From: Bacteroides sp.
Lineage (GTDB): Bacteria; Bacteroidota; Bacteroidia; Bacteroidales; Bacteroidaceae
Reading direction: 5' to 3'
DNA length: 34,252 nucleotides
Assembly (NCBI GenBank): GCA_021203515.1
Contig: JAJQAY010000038.1
Coordinates: 1 to 34,252, forward strand
The stretch's first letter is position 1. Each line of letters begins with the position of its first letter. Shown here piece by piece: positions 1-10,581 of the stretch. The translations under genes and the position numbers were made by a program. The notes under the pieces were generated by a model. That model saw only the letters and a list, made by a program, of their open reading frames with translations, searched no databases and was not told the origin of the DNA.

Positions 1-16
1 TCTTCTTTTTGCCTGC

Positions 17-49
17 AAAAAAGGACTGACTAAACTTGTTAGACAGTCC
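17..49 (-). terminator. Rho-independent terminator at the end of the PUL transcript
   Basis: Read on the minus strand, an 11-bp stem with one mismatch (arms 39-49 and 23-33, loop 34-38) is followed directly by six T (A run at 17-22). It lies downstream of the last PL1 gene and is the likely end of the leftward pectin operon. Confidence 0.75.
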
Positions 50-50
50 C

Positions 51-183
51 TACCCCAACGGGGGGGGAAGGTGGTAGGGATAATAATTTCCTCTGAGAGA
101 ATGATTGCTATGCTTAGTGCTCTCTACCACCCCGCCCTTTGGGCACCCCTCCTCCAAGGAGGAGGGGGATGAAGTTACTCCTA
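51..183 (-). repeat. GC-rich intergenic hairpin repeat, copy A
   Basis: The segment contains a palindrome (CCCCTCCTCC at 146-155, GGAGGAGGGG at 158-167) and a GGTGGTAGG / CTACCACC inverted pair. Its reverse complement resembles 22007-22155 over most of its length, including AGGAGTAACT, the CCCCTCCTCC palindrome, GGGGTGGTAG and AATCATTCT. No reading frame is supported. It looks like a dispersed, non-coding MITE-like or BIME-like element; the family name is unknown to me. Confidence 0.65.
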
Positions 184-234
184 CTTGGTAGATAGCGCAG
201 CGTGGTCACAAACAAATCACTAATTACTAATCAC

Positions 235-257
235 TTAGCGAAGCGAAGCTTCGCTAA
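235..257. repeat. Short perfect hairpin after the PL1 stop codon
   Basis: TTAGCGAAGC (235-244), loop GAA and GCTTCGCTAA (248-257) form a 10-bp perfect stem just below the PL1 stop codon. No U-tract follows on the minus strand, so it may protect a 3' end rather than terminate. Together with the terminator at 17-49 and repeat copy A it accounts for the gene-free left end (1-265). Confidence 0.45.
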
Positions 258-265
258 CTTCCCAT

Positions 266-1647
266 TTATTTCACTAAGCTATTCAGATAGACCTCTACAT
301 TCGTATATCCCTTGTCCAATGTATAGGCACTCGCATCCGAGGCATCCTGCGGATTTAGCCCGTGACGACGTTCCCATGCATCCGGCATTCCGTCACCATC
401 ACTGTCCAGGGGCGCCTTACCCGATTTCAGGGCAGGCCATCCGCCTACATCCTCCTGCGAATTGATAATTCCATTCTTTCCGTAAGTACCTGTTCCCTTC
501 TTCACCTGGCGCAGCACCTCCCGGTCGTAAGCATCCCAGGAGAAACTGCATCCCACGCCTTTAAGCACGCGCTGATAAGTAACAGCAGGCGTATCCTCCT
601 CAATCGGCTCATAGGGGAACGGTATATCTACCAAGCAGGAGGCGCACTCTTCACCCGGTGTAGGGATGGCTTCGGGAGAAATACCCGAGTCCCGTCCGGC
701 ACTCTTGCTTCCGACAATGTAACGCTTCCCGGCACAATCTCTCACAGCACCCCGGTTATCACGCGTCACCGCCTCATCCCCTTCCATCACATTGCCTGCC
801 ACGTAGTAGTGCCCCGTACCGTCTTCCGCCACATCGAGCAGACGGTGATGTTCGGACGCAGGGCCCGGCTTATAATAGCTGTTCACCATGTTTATCTCGC
901 CATGATGTCCGCCGCCATAAGCCGTCTTGAAGCCCCAGTTGTACACCACATTGTTGCGGTAGTCCACCCATTTCGTACCGTCCACCGACGAGAAGCGGGG
1001 ATTACGGCTGGCATGGTTTGCCAACAGATTGTGGTGGAACGTTGCTTTATATCCGCCCCAGATGCCCCGAAGCCGTGGCTACCTTTGGTATGCACGGAAG
1101 TATTCAGGCTATGGGCCACCAGACACCACTGCACGGTCAGGTTCTCCGTCTTATAGATGGAGAGGCATTCGCCGATACTCCAACTCACCGAGAGATGGTC
1201 GAGAATAACATTCTTCTGTCCGTAGCGCCCACCGCCCAGTCCGTCGCTGTCCAGGCGATGGCGGTCGCCTACGCGAACGCGCAAGTAACGGACGATGACA
1301 TTGCTCCCGTCCACTATCAGCGGATAGTCTTTCAGGCAAATGCCGTCGCCCGGAGCCGACTGCCCGGCAATGGTGATGCTGTCATTGATGATGCGAAGCG
1401 GAGATTTCAGTTCTATAGTCCCGTCCACGGCAAAGACTACGATGCGGGGGCCTTTCTGCTCCACAGCTTCGCGGAAGCTGCCTTCACCGCTATCGTTCAG
1501 GTTGGTGACGGTCAGGACTCGTCTGCCGCATCCACCGGTTGTGTACTTGCCATATCCCTCAGTACCGGGAAAGGCGATTTGTTGTGCTTGCAGGTAAGTA
1601 GCCGCCAGAAGCAAGCATGCGGCAAGAAGAATGTTTTTCATAATCAT
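266..1647 (-). pseudogene. PL1 family pectate lyase, one frameshift
   Basis: A secreted polysaccharide lyase expected to cleave homogalacturonan by beta-elimination. Residues 1-21 are a signal peptide ending LQAQ, with no lipobox. The parallel beta-helix core starts at AFPGTEGYGKYTTGG, with ITIAGQSAPGDGI, ILDHLSVSWS and NHASRNPRF typical of Bacteroides PL1 enzymes; the Arg of RNPR fits the catalytic-arginine region. The C-terminus (about residues 415-440) carries DSDGDGMPD, a calcium-binding thrombospondin-type-3-like motif. The frame breaks near residue 193: restoring one C in the C4 run at 1065-1068 joins HGFGG to IWGGYKATFHHN and gives about 460 residues. It follows susD, separated by a terminator-like hairpin, and is probably the last gene of the operon. 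The family call is secure; whether the frameshift is real is not. Confidence 0.85.
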
Positions 1648-1690
1648 AAGTATTTATTCGTTTATCTAACCTTCACTTTCCAACTAAACA

Positions 1691-1725
1691 AAAGGGCGGC
1701 TACCTTTCATCAGCAGCCGCCCTTT
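1691..1725 (-). terminator. Terminator-like hairpin between susD and PL1
   Basis: AAAGGGCGGCT (1691-1701) and AGCCGCCCTTT (1715-1725) are a perfect 11-bp inverted repeat with a 13-nt loop. On the minus strand the stem runs into TTTTGTTT. It sits between the susD stop and the PL1 start, so it could lower transcription of the lyase relative to the transporter or stabilise the susCD message. Confidence 0.65.
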
Positions 1726-1757
1726 CATCTTTCGCTAACCTAAAACTAAATCATATA

Positions 1758-3730
1758 TTAATAACAAGGATGCTGCTGGCCTGCAAGACCCGGATTTACG
1801 TCGATAATGCTGGTAGTGTTGAACGGCAGGATTTCCACCATGTTCTTCTTCAAGCCATAGAATACACCGGTATTGCCGGTAATCCAGGGATTATTGGAAG
1901 AAACACCGTCCACATCTTCCACACACAAGTTACCTTTCTGCTTGATGGAACGAACACTAAACATATTCAGGATAGTGTACTTCACCGGAGTAGTCTCCGG
2001 CTTTTCTGTGAAAGATACATTACCCTGCTTGTCTTCATAGAAAACTACGTCTACAGCACCTTTGGAACTCTGGTTCAAAATGTGCAATGCCTTCAAGTCT
2101 TCTTCCGAAAGGATGGCAGACACCTCCGCTTCGGTCATCGGAATATAATCCAAGGCAATCGTCGGGTCGTTCAGCGTAGGAGTTACCGTAAGCTTATAAG
2201 CACGATACAACTCTGCATCCGCATATTTGCCTTCATGTTTAGCCAACTGAACGAGCTTCTCCTTTTCAGTAGTCAGGTAATCCACCAATATGCCCCAACG
2301 TGCGAGGTCACTCTTGCGGAGTCCTTCGTTAGACAATTCCAGTTTACGCTCTTCAATGATATAATCTTTGAATGCTTCATAAGTAGAAGGAATAGTTCCA
2401 ATCTTGGAAGCATCGTTGCGGAATGCACGCAGGCGAACTTTCTCTACCGCCTTTTCCGCTTCCGTAGTAGGCCCGTTGTTCAGTTCGTTCAAAGCCTCGG
2501 CATACATCAGCAGCACATCGGAATAGCGCAGCAGTGGCCAGTTGTAATCGCGCTTGCTGTCGGAAGCACCTCTCACTTTTTTCCAGTTGATGCGGTACTT
2601 GCCCACACCCATACCGATAAAAGTATTCATCTGGTAAGCATCTTTGCTCTTACTCAAGGCAAGACCATAGTTACAAACCGAAACATCACGGCGTTGGTCG
2701 TCTTTCTCAAATTCAAAATAGAAAGTGGGCATGGTAATCATCTGGCTACCGCCTTTGCCAAGCACATCACTCGTGCCGCTAGTAGGAATAGTGTTCGTGT
2801 AACCGGTACGGACGTCAGGCCCGTTGGTGCTATACCAACCATATTCAAGCATTGTTTCGTTATTATATTGTTGGTTACCCAGGTTACGGAAAACCTGGTC
2901 GTAATCAGCCAGCAGAACGTTTTCACCTTTATCGATAACAGCCTTACAAGCATCTGCCGCAATCTGATAGAGTTCTCTGATGCGGCTTGCATCACTGCGC
3001 TGCGCAATCTTCACGGTACTTGCATCATAAGGAACCTTGCTCAAATCCCAACGCAATGAATAGCCGGCAGCATAAAGGGCAACACGGGCCAAGATGCCAT
3101 AAGCTGCATTCTTGGTGAAACGTTCGGGAGTGGCAACCATGCCTTCGCTTTTCCAAGGAAGCAGTTTCACCGCACGCTGTAAGTCAGCAATGCAATGATC
3201 GTAAATCGTATCGCGGCTGACGCGTGAAGAAGAGAATGTCGTCAAATCGCTTGTGGGCAGTTCGGTAAAAGGAACATCGCCATAGAAACGAACAATATCC
3301 AATAGGCAAACGCACGGATAGCCAAAGACTCGCCCAGCAAAGCATCCACTTTCTTCTGCTCGCTTTCGCTTACGCTCATGCCCGGCAGGTTCTTGATACA
3401 TACGTTGGCATATTCAATAGCTTTATACATCGAAGTATATGTACCGTTCAGCATACCGGAAGTAGAGGTATAATCATAGTTGGCCACGTTATACTTGGAG
3501 TTACTTTCTGTAGCACTGCATTCGTCCGTACCCATCAGCAACTGGTACCCCAATTCCTGTGTGTGCAATGAAGAATATGTTCCCATCACTGTCATTTCTG
3601 CTCTACCCACTGTTTCGAAAATGGTAGAACTATCAGCTTTTGATTCGGAAGACATGCCCAGCCAGTCTTCACAAGAGGTGAAAGCCAGCAGCATGGCTGA
3701 TATTCCCAAAATATTGATTATCTTTTTCAT
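1758..3730 (-). pseudogene. SusD-like glycan-binding lipoprotein (susD1), one frameshift
   Basis: Outer-membrane, surface-exposed SusD/RagB family protein that binds oligosaccharide over its SusC partner. The N-terminus has a lipobox (LLAFTSC, lipidated Cys about residue 20) followed by EDWLG, and the SusD N-terminal TPR region includes LAIRAFAY and RFYGDVPFTELP. The C-terminal half has YSDVLLMYAEALNELNNG and ERKLELSNEG, both SusD hallmarks. Near residue 142 the frame is lost; one extra T in the run opposite A3301-A3302 restores RAFAYLDIVRFYGDVPF and a 657-residue protein. It starts 13 nt after susC1. Expected substrate is a pectin-derived oligosaccharide, inferred from the neighbours. Confidence 0.88.
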
Positions 3731-3743
3731 GTGTATTGTCTAT

Positions 3744-6700
3744 TTAAAATGTTAAGTTTACACCTACTACCCAACTCTTGGAACGGGGATAGGAAGAATT
3801 GTCGATACCCGGAGTCAACGCGCTGCTTGAAGCAGATACTTTAGGGTCGTAATCGGAATAGTCGGTAAACGTGTGAATGTTATTCAACGTGCAATATACA
3901 CGTGCATTGCTTATCTTGGCACGTTGTACCAACTGCTTAGGCAAGGTATAACCCAAAGTTATGGTGCTCAGACGAAGGTATGAACCGTCTTCCAGGTAAT
4001 AACTACTGTGGTCGCTGATAGCTGTCTTGTTGTTACCGGAGATATTCCACATAGCAGTCTTGCTGTATTGGTGGGGTTCAACTCTGCCAGACGAGCCAGG
4101 TCTTTACTTTCCTTACCGGTCTGCGGGTCAATCAACGTAAAGCGATCCTTCATCTTCGAAATGGTATTCTGGTTGGCCAGATACGGGCCGATGAAACGCT
4201 GCGTACTCATGTTGAACACATCGTTACCTACCACGAAGTTCATGAAGATAGTCAGGTCAAAGCCCTTATAAGTAAAGGTATTGTTCCATCCTCCGGTAAA
4301 CTTCGGAGCTGCATGACCAATCACGGTGTAATCATTGGGACTCCATACCGGATTACCATCGGCATCGACTTCACCGGCTACCGGTTTATATTTGGCATCA
4401 CCGGGTTTCACATTGACACGGTTGGCACCTTTCAGAGAGGCGATACCGTCTTTCAGAGCATAGGTACCGTCAGCCTTCTGAGTAAAGTCATCCGTTGTAT
4501 AGATACCGTCATAGATAAGTCCGTAGAATTGTCCCAGCGGCTTTCCCTTTTCTATCTTGAAGCCCATGCGCGACTCATAATCCTGGATAAAGTTGTTTGT
4601 CTCGCTGTCGCCATAAATATCCAATACTTTTGAACGGTTGAAGGCGATGTTGAAGTCCATCGACCAAGTGAAGTCCTTTGTACGGATGTTCGTAGAGTTC
4701 AATACGATTTCCACACCACGGTTGCGGATAGAACCGATGTTCTGGAACTGGGTAGAGTATCCGGTCGATGTAGGAATTTGGTTCTTAATCAACAGATTGG
4801 ACGACTCGTTATTATACCAGTCAACTCCCAGGTTGATACGGCTATTCAATACCGAGATGTCCAGACCGACGTTGGTGGTAGTCGTTTTCTCCCATTTCAG
4901 GTTCTTATTGCCCAGCGTAGACCCCGGAACCAGCGTAATGAAGTCAGTACCGTTATAACCATAGTGCCCTGAACCGTAGTCCGTAGCATACATATTGCTA
5001 TCGATATTGTTGTTACCGGAAGTACCGTAACCGATACGCAACTTCAAGTTCTGGAAGAGATCCTGTTCCTTCATGAAGGCTTCTTCAGAAATTCTCCATG
5101 CAGCAGAAGCTGAAGGGAAGCATCCCCACTGCTTGCCACGGGCAAACTTGGAAGAACCGTCACCACGCAACGTACCGGTAAACAAATAGCGTTCCTTGAA
5201 GTTATAAGTCAGACGTCCGAAGAGTGACACGAGCCCTACTCTGTCTTTAGACGATTTCCAGGTGGTAGGTGTACCCATGCTGACATCGTTCAATCCAAAG
5301 TTACCATCAGAGAACTTACGATACTCGTTATCCAGTTTCATTGACTCCTGATACCATGTTCCTGACCTACCAGCACATTGAAGTTATGCGCATCGGCAAT
5401 CTTGAAACCGTAGTTCAACGTATTGGTGACCTGCCAGGAGAATTTCTCGCTGTTGTTGCGGTAGCCATAACCATAAGAGCTCTGGTTGGTCGCAGCACTC
5501 TTGGTGTTACCATTATCCCAATAGTCCTGACGAACTTGTTGCCACATGTAACTACCGGAAGTGCGGAAAGTCAAATCTTTAATAATGTCGATTTCCAAAC
5601 CGGCATTGACAGTAGCCATGCGGGTGTACTTCTCGTTTGTGACGGATTGGTTATTAATAATAAGGTTGTTGGCATCGTAGTTGTCGCCTCCGTACATTTC
5701 AGAGAAGAGGTCGGCCAAGTCCGAACCCAGCAATTGTTCATTGGTCCAACGAACACCACCGGTCAACGGTTGGAGAATAGTTTGTTTCAGAGCACCTCCC
5801 AATGAACCACCACCTTCAACTTTCGTCATCTGCAGGTTGGTAGAGAAGTCGAAGCGGACACCTTTCCACAGCTCATGATTAATCTTGGCACGAATGCTGT
5901 TCTTTTGATAACCATGCTTTCCATGATACCGTCTTCACCCGTATAGTTGTAGCTCAACATATATCTGGTTTTCTCGCTACCGCCACTGACGTTCAGGTTA
6001 TGGTTCTGCGTAATACCCGTGTTACCGAATACTTCATCCTGCCAGTCAATGCCGGCACGATTGGCGTAGTCGTTGGAAATACGGCCGTAAGCACCCGTAT
6101 AGAAATCACCGGAGTTAATGTCACCGCCGAAGATACTGGCGAAATTGTCTTCATTGCCACGCAGAGACTGGAACTCATACTGATACTTCACATAGTCTTC
6201 CACACCCAGCAAATCCAGTTTCTTGCCCAAGCGGTCGAAGCTGACAAAACCATTATAAGACACTTCCGTCTTTCCGGCCTTACCGGACTTGGTTGTAATC
6301 AGGATTACACCGTTAGAACCACGCGCACCGTAGATAGTCGTAGCCGAAGCATCCTTCATTACGTCGATAGTCTCAATATCATTAATATCCACGTTCTGAA
6401 GTCCGTTCTCCATCTGGAAACCGTCTACGATATAAAGAGGTTCCGTTCCCTGAGTGATAGACGTACCACCACGCACCGTGATATTGACATCCGCACCCGG
6501 AGCACCACTCTGCTGAACAATGTTCACACCGGCAGCCTTACCCGCCAATGCTTGTGCGGCAGTCGTCACCGGCGCCATAGCCAGTTCTTTGCTACCCACC
6601 GACACGGAAGAGCCGGTCAGTTCTTTACGCTTAACTTTTGCGTAACCGATAGCTACTACTTCTTCCAGCATCACGGAAGATTCTCTCAATGTTATATCAA

Positions 6701-6980
6701 AGTGAGTTTTGCTGCCAATCGTCACTGTCTGGTCTTCATAACCGATAAATGAAATGACCAGCTCCTTGGCAGAAGCAGGAACAGACAGCTTAAAGTTACC
6801 ATCCATATCGGTAATAGTACCGATAGTTTTGTCACCTTTCACTGTTACAGAAGCACCGATTACCACGTCAACCGCATCGCGGACCGTACCGGTAATCGCC
6901 TTATTCTGAGCAAGAATGCTTAGAGGACAGCTCATTAACAGAAGCATTAACAAGCAAAGGGTTTTGTGTAGAGTTCTCAT
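3744..6980 (-). pseudogene. SusC-like TonB-dependent transporter (susC1), three frameshifts
   Basis: Outer-membrane beta-barrel that imports glycan oligomers with SusD using TonB energy. In order: signal peptide (residues 1-24, ending ILAQ), carboxypeptidase-regulatory-like domain (about 26-100; no STN domain, so no direct anti-sigma signalling), plug domain with VTVRGGTSI and TIYGARGSNGVILITTKSGK, then the barrel ending VVGVNLTF. Three breaks are visible: near 5910-5914 (expected GIMESM-GYQKNSIRAKINHELWKG), near 5352-5355 (GQEHGYQESMKLDNEY) and near 4060-4061 (NPTNTAKTAMWNISG). One base must be added at each, giving about 1080 residues. The first 100 residues are nearly identical to susC2. 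It follows the FISUMP lipoprotein by about 47 nt. Confidence 0.9.
6669..6944 (-). repeat. 276-bp block identical to the 5' end of susC2
   Basis: Compared by eye, this stretch matches 15594-15869 base for base. It covers the signal-peptide end and the carboxypeptidase-regulatory-like domain. Short matches continue on the start-codon side. Past 6669 towards the plug domain the genes diverge. Confidence 0.85.
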
Positions 6981-7027
6981 AGAATTATTAATATAATTAA
7001 TTAATTGATAAATTCAAAATCAACCGT

Positions 7028-8914
7028 TCATTGCATCTTCACGCAACGTACTGTATAAGCATTTCCGCGACTGTTTCCTTTATTGAGAGTAATGCCGGAG
7101 TTTACAATCATATATCCGGTATTGGCAGAATTAGCCGACATGGGAGTGCTACTCCAATAATATCCAGTCTTGTCTACCTCCTGGAGATTACCATTTTTGC
7201 GATTAAGCAGTCCACCGACAGGATACCACAACGCTTTACCGTTCCATGTAGCGGAAAAACCTTTGAGAGTTGCGTCCCAACCATCAGGAGAAGTACTGAA
7301 TACACTTCCTTCAATATCCGAAGAAGAAGCATTCGCATTACGCCAGACATCAAATGGGGCCACCATATACCCTTCGGGGCAAGGATCGTAAACCGATTTG
7401 GAAAGAGTCGATGCAGCCGGATAATCATACCCTTCGGGGTTTCCCCACAGCGCATCGTTACCATAGTATAGCCAGTCGTACGACCAATAGAAAGGTTGTG
7501 TCTGATTGTTGCTCTTCGAACGCGAATACTTGATATACGTATCCGGATGAGCAGTTGCCCATGCAACTGTTCCTTCCTTTTCACCTCCAGACGCAATCTG
7601 CATCTTGACAACACCGGACTCACTATACATCGTTGCCTGCGTATTAGATGCAACGGCGTTACCACTCACAAACGGGTCTTTGCGTCCCCATTGATAAAGC
7701 ATACCGATACTACGCCAGTCACCCGGAGTAGCGGATACGGCACCAAGGTTACGGTCAAGTACCATATAGCTATTACCCACCCAATTAGTACCCAATGCCT
7801 GCTCGTTGACATCCGTCACCCAAATGTGGAACGACCATAAAATATTGGCATCTTCTGCCATCGGATCTTCTTTGTCGTAGATAGCAATCACTGCATTGCC
7901 CTGTTCTCCGCCAAGAGTTACTGTAAAAGACTTGTGATCGGTGCTCAACTGTACACCCGATACATAAGAGGAGGAAACATCATTCCACAGTAGTTTGGCT
8001 GAACGCGCCAACAAGCTTTCGTCGCCAGGCAAATTCTCGTATGCATATCGCAAGCTAGTGGTAGAATAAGGAGCACAATCCACTGTCACAGACGTAGTTC
8101 CCGGAGCTACAATAATAGAGTTGGCAGTGCCGTAATAATGTGTCTCCATCTTCCAGTCTATATTATCAAGAGTAACAGCAAGCGGGTTTCCTTGCTCTAT
8201 ACTTTTACCGGTTAGGTCAACGCTGCATGTTCCTCGCCCCTTTGCCGTGATAAGCGTCACATTGAGCCGGCCCGTAAATGTCTGTGCAGGCAGAGCAACA
8301 AGCACATCCCTATTTTCCGTAATATCAATAGCGCCCTTCAATTTTACCATTTGCGAAGCATTTTCCTTTACGCTGACTTCACCGCTTGGCAAATCGATTT
8401 GTAACACTCCAGCTAGCTTATCCGTTTCTGACTCTAGTGTGACTGACGATACCGAACCGAAGTCCGCATTTGCTGGTACAGTAAGTTTCAACGCACCCAA
8501 TGCAGCTTTCAATTTCACACCGTCCAGATTTTCATTGTCGGTCAGCGCGAAATAAGGACAAGAAGATGCATCTACACGACCACCCTCGCAGACTTGTTCC
8601 TGCGGCATTTCGAACTCTATTTTCCCATCTTGCAGTTGCAGACTACTCGAATAATAGATTGAATAATATTCCACGGCAGGCACTTCATAAAGGCTCACCA
8701 GTCCATTGGCTAAGACCGGGATCTCACTGCCGTTGATGCCTATCTTCCCTCCTGCGGGAACATCCAATGTAAAAGCGTCATCGCCATCTACGGCCAGACG
8801 AAATGAATTTGGTTGCTGCACAATGATCTGTTCTACCTTCTCATCCGTGCAACCGGCCACTACGGCTACGATTGCCAACAGCATATATTTAATTGATGAT
8901 ATCTTCATGGTCAT
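7028..8914 (-). CDS. FISUMP-domain lipoprotein, probable surface glycan-binding protein
   Basis: A 628-residue lipoprotein: a hydrophobic stretch ending AVVAGC with lipidated Cys about residue 22, then TDEK, an acidic start consistent with surface export in Bacteroides. Residues about 30-260 are beta-rich and resemble fimbrillin-like domains (ALGALKLTVPANADFGSV). Residues about 375-628 match the Fibrobacter succinogenes major paralogous (FISUMP) domain: WVGNSYMVLDRNLGAV, YQWGRKDPF, YDPCPEGYMV, YWSS and a final AYTVRCVKMQ. It starts 5 nt after the PL1b stop and precedes susC1, the place where surface glycan-binding proteins are often found in PULs. Binding is inferred from position, not from a known carbohydrate-binding motif. 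The frame is intact. ATG codons at residues 1 and 3 are both possible starts. Confidence 0.8.
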   Translation of the reverse strand: MTMKISSIKYMLLAIVAVVAGCTDEKVEQIIVQQPNSFRLAVDGDDAFTLDVPAGGKIGINGSEIPVLANGLVSLYEVPAVEYYSIYYSSSLQLQDGKIEFEMPQEQVCEGGRVDASSCPYFALTDNENLDGVKLKAALGALKLTVPANADFGSVSSVTLESETDKLAGVLQIDLPSGEVSVKENASQMVKLKGAIDITENRDVLVALPAQTFTGRLNVTLITAKGRGTCSVDLTGKSIEQGNPLAVTLDNIDWKMETHYYGTANSIIVAPGTTSVTVDCAPYSTTSLRYAYENLPGDESLLARSAKLLWNDVSSSYVSGVQLSTDHKSFTVTLGGEQGNAVIAIYDKEDPMAEDANILWSFHIWVTDVNEQALGTNWVGNSYMVLDRNLGAVSATPGDWRSIGMLYQWGRKDPFVSGNAVASNTQATMYSESGVVKMQIASGGEKEGTVAWATAHPDTYIKYSRSKSNNQTQPFYWSYDWLYYGNDALWGNPEGYDYPAASTLSKSVYDPCPEGYMVAPFDVWRNANASSSDIEGSVFSTSPDGWDATLKGFSATWNGKALWYPVGGLLNRKNGNLQEVDKTGYYWSSTPMSANSANTGYMIVNSGITLNKGNSRGNAYTVRCVKMQ

Positions 8915-8919
8915 AAGTT

Positions 8920-10355
8920 TTACTTGTCAAGTTGTTCATCTATTGTGAACAAGTAGTTTTCAATATTCGTATATCCGTTTCCGGCTATCAGCGAAGCATC
9001 ATTAGGATCGTTCTTGTCCAATCCATATTTCTCTTCAAACCAGTCGGGCATTCCATCGTTATCCGTATCGGGTTGCCTTTCACCGGTTTTGATATTTCCC
9101 GGGCCTCCCAACGGAAACTGCTCCGTCTCACGCTGATCGAAAATGATTGTGCCCTTACCACCCAACGATGTAAGTTCGTCTATCAAATAAGCATCCACTT
9201 CATCGCGTGCCGGAAGGCTTGCCCCTACGTTCTTAACAATCCACTGATAGGCTGCTGCCGCATCCGTTTGCTGCACTATTTGCAGGAAAATATCAGGGCG
9301 CACACCTAAAAAGTAGGAATACCCGAAGTATGTTCTTCCCAATTAGCTTCAGTTATTTCTGCACCGTTGAGCGTACCATTCTTGTCAAAATCATAGTAAT
9401 TATGCTTGCAATAGGTACTGAATAACTTGTTTGCACCAATAAAGGGTTTGGTAGGCTGCTGTACAGAATTCTCCAGAATGATGCTTTCATCTTCCAGCCT
9501 CACTTCCTGCCAGTTATTAACCAGTCCTACGATAAAGTAATTGTCTTCAATATCAGTCAGCGATTCTCCTTCGGAGTCACCACTCATGTTATAAGCGGCA
9601 CCATTTCCCCAGTTATACACCACATTGTTCACAAACTGGTTCAAGCCTTTTACTTTCGGGTTACGGGTTTTGTTGTCTATATAAAGATTGCGGAACAGAG
9701 TAATGCCATTCTGGAGAGTAGTCTGCATCAGTCCTCCACAAGAATGATTTTGTAATCCCTGCCCGATGATGGAATTCTGTATCGTAATGTCAAAAGCATC
9801 GTTACCATTGATGGAGAAATTTTCATCACACCCCCATGTCACCGACAGATGATCAAATATCATATTGCTGCCGGAAGCTATTCCTGCCGCATCTTTTCCG
9901 TCGGGTCCCTGCCGTCCCATGCGAACACGAAGATAACGGCAAATCACATTCTTGGCACCCGAAAATGATACACGGTCACCATACAACACCACACCGTCAC
10001 CTGGAGCTGTCTGTCCGGCAACAGTCAGGTTGGAAGAAAATACTAACACACTTTCCAAATTAATGATACCTGCTACATCAAACACAACTATGCGGTTCGG
10101 TTTGCTCACAGCATCACGAAGAGAACCCTCGCCATTGTCATTCAGATTAGTCACATGATATATTTCTCCACCACGGCCTCCCGTGGCATAGCGTCCAAAA
10201 CCTTCAGCTCCGGGAAAAGCCACTACCTCGCCATAATCGGGGAAAGGCCCTGCATCACCTTTGGCGTAAATTTTTTCGGTAACAAGATTATCTGTACATG
10301 CCATACATGCCAATAAGATACCTGTCAGTATAGATGTTTTCGTTAAGTATTTCAT
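8920..10355 (-). pseudogene. PL1 family pectate lyase lipoprotein, one frameshift
   Basis: Second PL1 lyase. Unlike the one at 266-1647 it has a lipobox (LLACMAC, lipidated Cys about residue 17 or 20) followed by TDN, so it is probably anchored at the cell surface. Core motifs are AFPGAEGFGRYATGGRGG, LTVAGQTAPGDGV, MIFDHLSVTWGCDENFSI, NPKVKGLNQF and NNVVYNWGNGAAYN. The C-terminus has DTDNDGMPDWFEEKYGLD, a calcium-binding thrombospondin-type-3-like motif. The frame breaks at the A5 run 9308-9312; with six bases the reading GIPTFLGVRPDIFLQIVQ continues and the protein is about 478 residues. It lies 226 nt after susD2, beyond a terminator hairpin, and is closely followed by the FISUMP lipoprotein. 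Confidence 0.85.
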
Positions 10356-10480
10356 AGTCTAGTAAATATATGTTTATCCTATTTATAAGTGTTTGATTTG
10401 TTGTTTTTATACTTATTCAGAGAATACCATTTTCCCTTTCAATAAAGAAGGATCACCTATCCTAAGCCGAGAAAGGGGTA

Positions 10481-10553
10481 AAAAAAGTTAGAGGAATCAA
10501 TCCGGAAGCTTTGCTCCGATAGCCCAACTTACACGTACAAGTTCCTCTAACTT
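10481..10553 (-). terminator. Rho-independent terminator or attenuator after susD2
   Basis: AAGTTAGAGGAA (10485-10496) and TTCCTCTAACTT (10542-10553) form a perfect 12-bp stem. On the minus strand the stem is followed by a run of T (A run at 10481-10486). The 45-nt loop can form a smaller bulged hairpin (about 10503-10519). It separates susC2-susD2 from the lyase and FISUMP genes. I did not find a convincing promoter between here and 10355. Confidence 0.8.
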
Positions 10554-10581
10554 AATTGTTTCTCCTTTTATCGCCAAATAT

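Noticed and set aside
51..183. Insertion sequence
   Set aside because: No transposase frame and no target-site duplication were found; only a small hairpin repeat is supported.
1770..3059. Long plus-strand open frame of 429 codons opposite susD1
   Set aside because: It is antisense to well-supported SusD sequence, has no recognisable domain and no promoter; it is a shadow frame. The same holds for 26332-27816 opposite PL11/GH106.
266..6980. Phase variation by homopolymer slippage in the PUL genes
   Set aside because: Most affected runs are only two to five bases, too short for frequent slippage, and three in one susC gene would make switching pointless. Only the rhaT tract remains conceivable.
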